From Ectopseudomonas composti (GTDB taxonomy: Bacteria > Pseudomonadota > Gammaproteobacteria > Pseudomonadales > Pseudomonadaceae), in assembly GCA_946886245.1 (NCBI GenBank), contig CAMPIF010000227.1:1-6973 (forward strand): a stretch of DNA of 6,973 nucleotides. The letters run 5' to 3'. The notes under the pieces were generated by a model. The model was given only the letters and a program-made list of their open reading frames with translations. It did not search any database and had not been told where the DNA came from. Below are positions 5,435 through 6,973 of this stretch, in pieces. Positions within the stretch are counted from its first letter, which is position 1. Each line of letters starts with the position of its first letter. Both the position numbers and the translations under genes were made by a program.

Positions 5435-6502
5435 ATGATCATCGCAAACCGTCGTCTGCCCTACCTGATCGTCGCCGGCCTGGCCGTGCTGGCAGCCATG
5501 GCCTGGTGGCAACTGCGCCCGACGGGGCTGGGCGAGGGTTTCGCCAGCGGTAACGGGCGCATCGAAGCCACCGAAGTGGACGTGGCGACCAAACTCGCCG
5601 GGCGCGTCGCCAGCATCGACGTCGACGAAGGTGACTTCGTCGAGCCTGACCAGATTCTCGCCCGCATGGACACCCAGGTGCTCGAAGCGCAGTTAGCGCA
5701 GGCTCGCGCGCAGTTGCGCCAGGCAGAGAATGGCCAGATCACCGCCGCCAGTCAGATCAGCCTGCGTCAAAGCGAAAAGCTCACCGCCGAGGCCGTGGTG
5801 CGCCAGCGCCAGGCGGAGCTGGATGCCGCGCGCAAACGTCATGCGCGCAGCGCCACCCTGGTCAAGCGCAACGCACTGGCTCAGCAGACGCTGGATGACG
5901 ATCTGGCCCGTCTGCAGAGTGCCGAGGCTGCGCTGGCCGCCGCCCGCGCTCAGGTCAGTTCCGCCGAGGCCGGTATTGCCGCCGCGCAATCGCAGGCCAT
6001 CGAAGCGCAATCGGCGACCGAAGCGGCCCGCGCCAGCGTCGCGCGCCTGCAGGTGGACATCGACGACAGCCAGCTCAAGGCGCCGCGCGCCGGGCGCGTG
6101 CAATACCGCGTGACCCAGCCCGGCGAAGTGCTGGGTGCCGGCGGCAAGCTGCTCAACCTGGTAGACCTCACCGACGTCTACATGACCTTCTTCCTGCCCG
6201 AGCGCCAGGCTGGGCGCGTTGCCCTCGGCAGCGAGGTGCGCCTGGTGATCGACGCCGCTCCACAGTACGTGATCCCGGCCAAGGTCAGCTATGTCGCCAG
6301 CGTCGCCCAGTTCACGCCGAAAACCGTGGAGACCGCCAGCGAGCGCGAGAAGCTGATGTTCCGGGTCAAGGCGCGCATCGATCCCGACCTGCTGAGCAAG
6401 CACCTGCAGCAGGTGAAGACCGGCGTACCGGGCATGGCCTACCTGCGCCTCGACGCCAACGCCGAGTGGCCCGAGCATCTGGCGATCAAGGTTCCGCAAT
6501 GA
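5435..6502 (+). CDS. HlyD/YhiI-like periplasmic adaptor (membrane fusion protein)
   Basis: A 355-residue inner-membrane-anchored adaptor that should link an ABC exporter to the outer envelope. An N-terminal anchor (~9-26, [18 protein letters not shown]) is followed by the first half of the lipoyl-like domain (39-80, [20 protein letters not shown] and [15 protein letters not shown]). A long Ala/Gln/Arg-rich coiled-coil hairpin follows (~82-208), then the second lipoyl half ([22 protein letters not shown], 216-237) and a beta-barrel region ([20 protein letters not shown], 249-268). The order and sequence resemble E. coli YhiI, which is encoded with rbbA and yhhJ. The stop overlaps the next ATG by 4 nt (ATGA, 6499-6502), so it is translationally coupled to the ABC ATPase. 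An AGGTAA site (5423-5428) precedes the start. It is 67 nt downstream of the diguanylate cyclase; whether they share a transcript is unclear. Substrate is unknown. Confidence 0.93.
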   Translation: MIIANRRLPYLIVAGLAVLAAMAWWQLRPTGLGEGFASGNGRIEATEVDVATKLAGRVASIDVDEGDFVEPDQILARMDTQVLEAQLAQARAQLRQAENGQITAASQISLRQSEKLTAEAVVRQRQAELDAARKRHARSATLVKRNALAQQTLDDDLARLQSAEAALAAARAQVSSAEAGIAAAQSQAIEAQSATEAARASVARLQVDIDDSQLKAPRAGRVQYRVTQPGEVLGAGGKLLNLVDLTDVYMTFFLPERQAGRVALGSEVRLVIDAAPQYVIPAKVSYVASVAQFTPKTVETASEREKLMFRVKARIDPDLLSKHLQQVKTGVPGMAYLRLDANAEWPEHLAIKVPQ

Positions 6503-6852
6503 ACGCTGCGGTCGCACGCCTGACCGGCGTCGGCCTGCGCTACGGCCAGACCCGCGCCCTGCAGCAGATCGACCTGGCGCTGCCCGCCCGTTGCATGGTC
6601 GGTCTGATCGGCCCGGACGGCGTCGGCAAATCCAGCCTGCTGGCACTGATCGCCGGAGCGCGCAAGCTGCAGGACGGCAGCGTCGAGGTGCTCGACGGCG
6701 ACATGGCCGATGCCCGCCACCGCCGCCGCGTCTGCCCGCATATCGCCTACATGCCGCAGGGCCTGGGCAAGAACCTCTATCCGACGCTCTCGGTGTTCGA
6801 GAACCTGGATTTCTTCGGGCGCCTGTTCGGCCAGGACGCTGCCGAGCGCGAG
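6499..6852 (+). CDS. RbbA-like ABC transporter ATP-binding protein, N-terminal fragment
   Basis: The first ~118 residues of an ABC ATPase resembling RbbA (a ribosome-associated ATPase fused to a permease, encoded in yhiI-rbbA-yhhJ type operons; full-length members are near 900 residues). Visible are the early beta region ([20 protein letters not shown], 11-30), Walker [10 protein letters not shown] (38-46) and the Q-loop YMPQG (84-88, Q87). After [10 protein letters not shown] the family sequence should continue towards the LSGGMKQ signature and Walker B, but instead the frame gives an unrelated Gly/Arg/Pro-rich string with no stop up to the window edge. That string is antisense to a MoxR-type AAA+ segment. 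The end here is therefore set at the apparent junction (within 6841-6853) and is not a biological terminus. It overlaps the adaptor gene by 4 nt at ATGA. The missing part should include the second NBD and the permease. Confidence 0.85.
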
Positions 6853-6973
6853 TTCGTGAGCGATGGCGTGGGCCAGCGAGGACTTGCCCGTACCAGGCTG
6901 CCCGGTCACCAGGAGGGGCCGGCGCAGGTGGAGCGCCGCGTTCACCACCTCCACCTCGTCGGGACCGATGAGG
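6841..6973 (-). CDS. MoxR-type AAA+ ATPase fragment at the chimeric contig end
   Basis: Read on the minus strand from the right edge, the frame gives [20 protein letters not shown] followed by [31 protein letters not shown] is the Walker A of MoxR-like AAA+ ATPases, and the preceding [17 protein letters not shown] is typical of the family. About 40 residues are recognisable; both ends are incomplete (right end at the window edge, left end at the join with the ABC gene). The reading frame stays open for hundreds of bases past the join, but that continuation is only antisense of the ABC and HlyD genes. Nothing nearby (VWA proteins, methanol dehydrogenase or similar partners) supports a MoxR operon. 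It probably comes from another locus or another genome joined here. Confidence 0.7.

Noticed and set aside
5693..6646. 317-codon open frame on the minus strand opposite the HlyD and ABC genes
   Set aside because: Antisense to a well-supported adaptor gene. The composition is typical of reverse-frame artefacts and there is no ribosome binding site with a plausible start.
6439..6852. Continuation of the MoxR-like frame leftward past the junction as one AAA+ protein
   Set aside because: The residues after the AHEL segment do not follow the MoxR family, and the same bases encode the conserved Walker A and Q-loop of the ABC protein on the plus strand. The frame is open only by chance.
1..6973. 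CRISPR arrays, tRNA genes, insertion sequences with transposase, or phage genes
   Set aside because: No regularly spaced direct repeats, cloverleaf-like sequence, transposase or phage motifs were recognised anywhere in the window.

Overview
The window reads as a gammaproteobacterial chromosome fragment, most likely from Pseudomonas. The gene order (pepP and ygfB divergent from a coiled-coil gene, zapA, 6S RNA and 5-formyl-THF cyclo-ligase) is the classic ubiH-pepP-ygfB / zapA-ssrS-fau neighbourhood. The protein sequences and the high-GC codon use (CTG, CGC, GCC dominant) fit Pseudomonas. The species cannot be fixed from the sequence alone.

Layout. 1-298 (minus) is the start of pepP, cut by the window edge, with ygfB (UPF0149) just upstream at 318-872 in the same operon. 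873-1220 is a divergent intergenic region holding a 137-bp MITE-like inverted-repeat element (1025-1161). Next on the plus strand come a 69-residue coiled-coil protein (TIGR02449 type) overlapping zapA by 4 nt, then 6S RNA (about 1801-1976), then fau. 2631-3010 separates fau from an EVE-domain gene. It contains a 43-codon single-TM gene on the minus strand (2685-2816) with a very strong ribosome binding site and, near the EVE gene, three copies of GCGCCAA. The EVE gene (3011-3460) is followed by a membrane-bound CHASE-PAS-GGDEF diguanylate cyclase (3511-5367). After it comes an export operon: an HlyD/YhiI-like periplasmic adaptor (5435-6502) overlapping by 4 nt the start of an RbbA-like ABC ATPase (from 6499).

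The last ~120 bases do not belong to the ABC gene. After the residues AERE, near 6841-6853, the ABC reading frame stops resembling its family, and the opposite strand encodes the P-loop segment of a MoxR-type AAA+ ATPase. This looks like a chimeric join (assembly, library or rearrangement breakpoint) at the end of the contig.

Functionally, the left half is housekeeping: peptidase, Z-ring assembly, RNA-polymerase-regulating 6S RNA and folate salvage. The right half holds c-di-GMP signalling and a Yhi/Rbb-type export system. I found no defence system, CRISPR array, tRNA or prophage. The items most worth checking are the junction, the small membrane protein gene and the MITE-like element. I do not see a clearly new biological system here.
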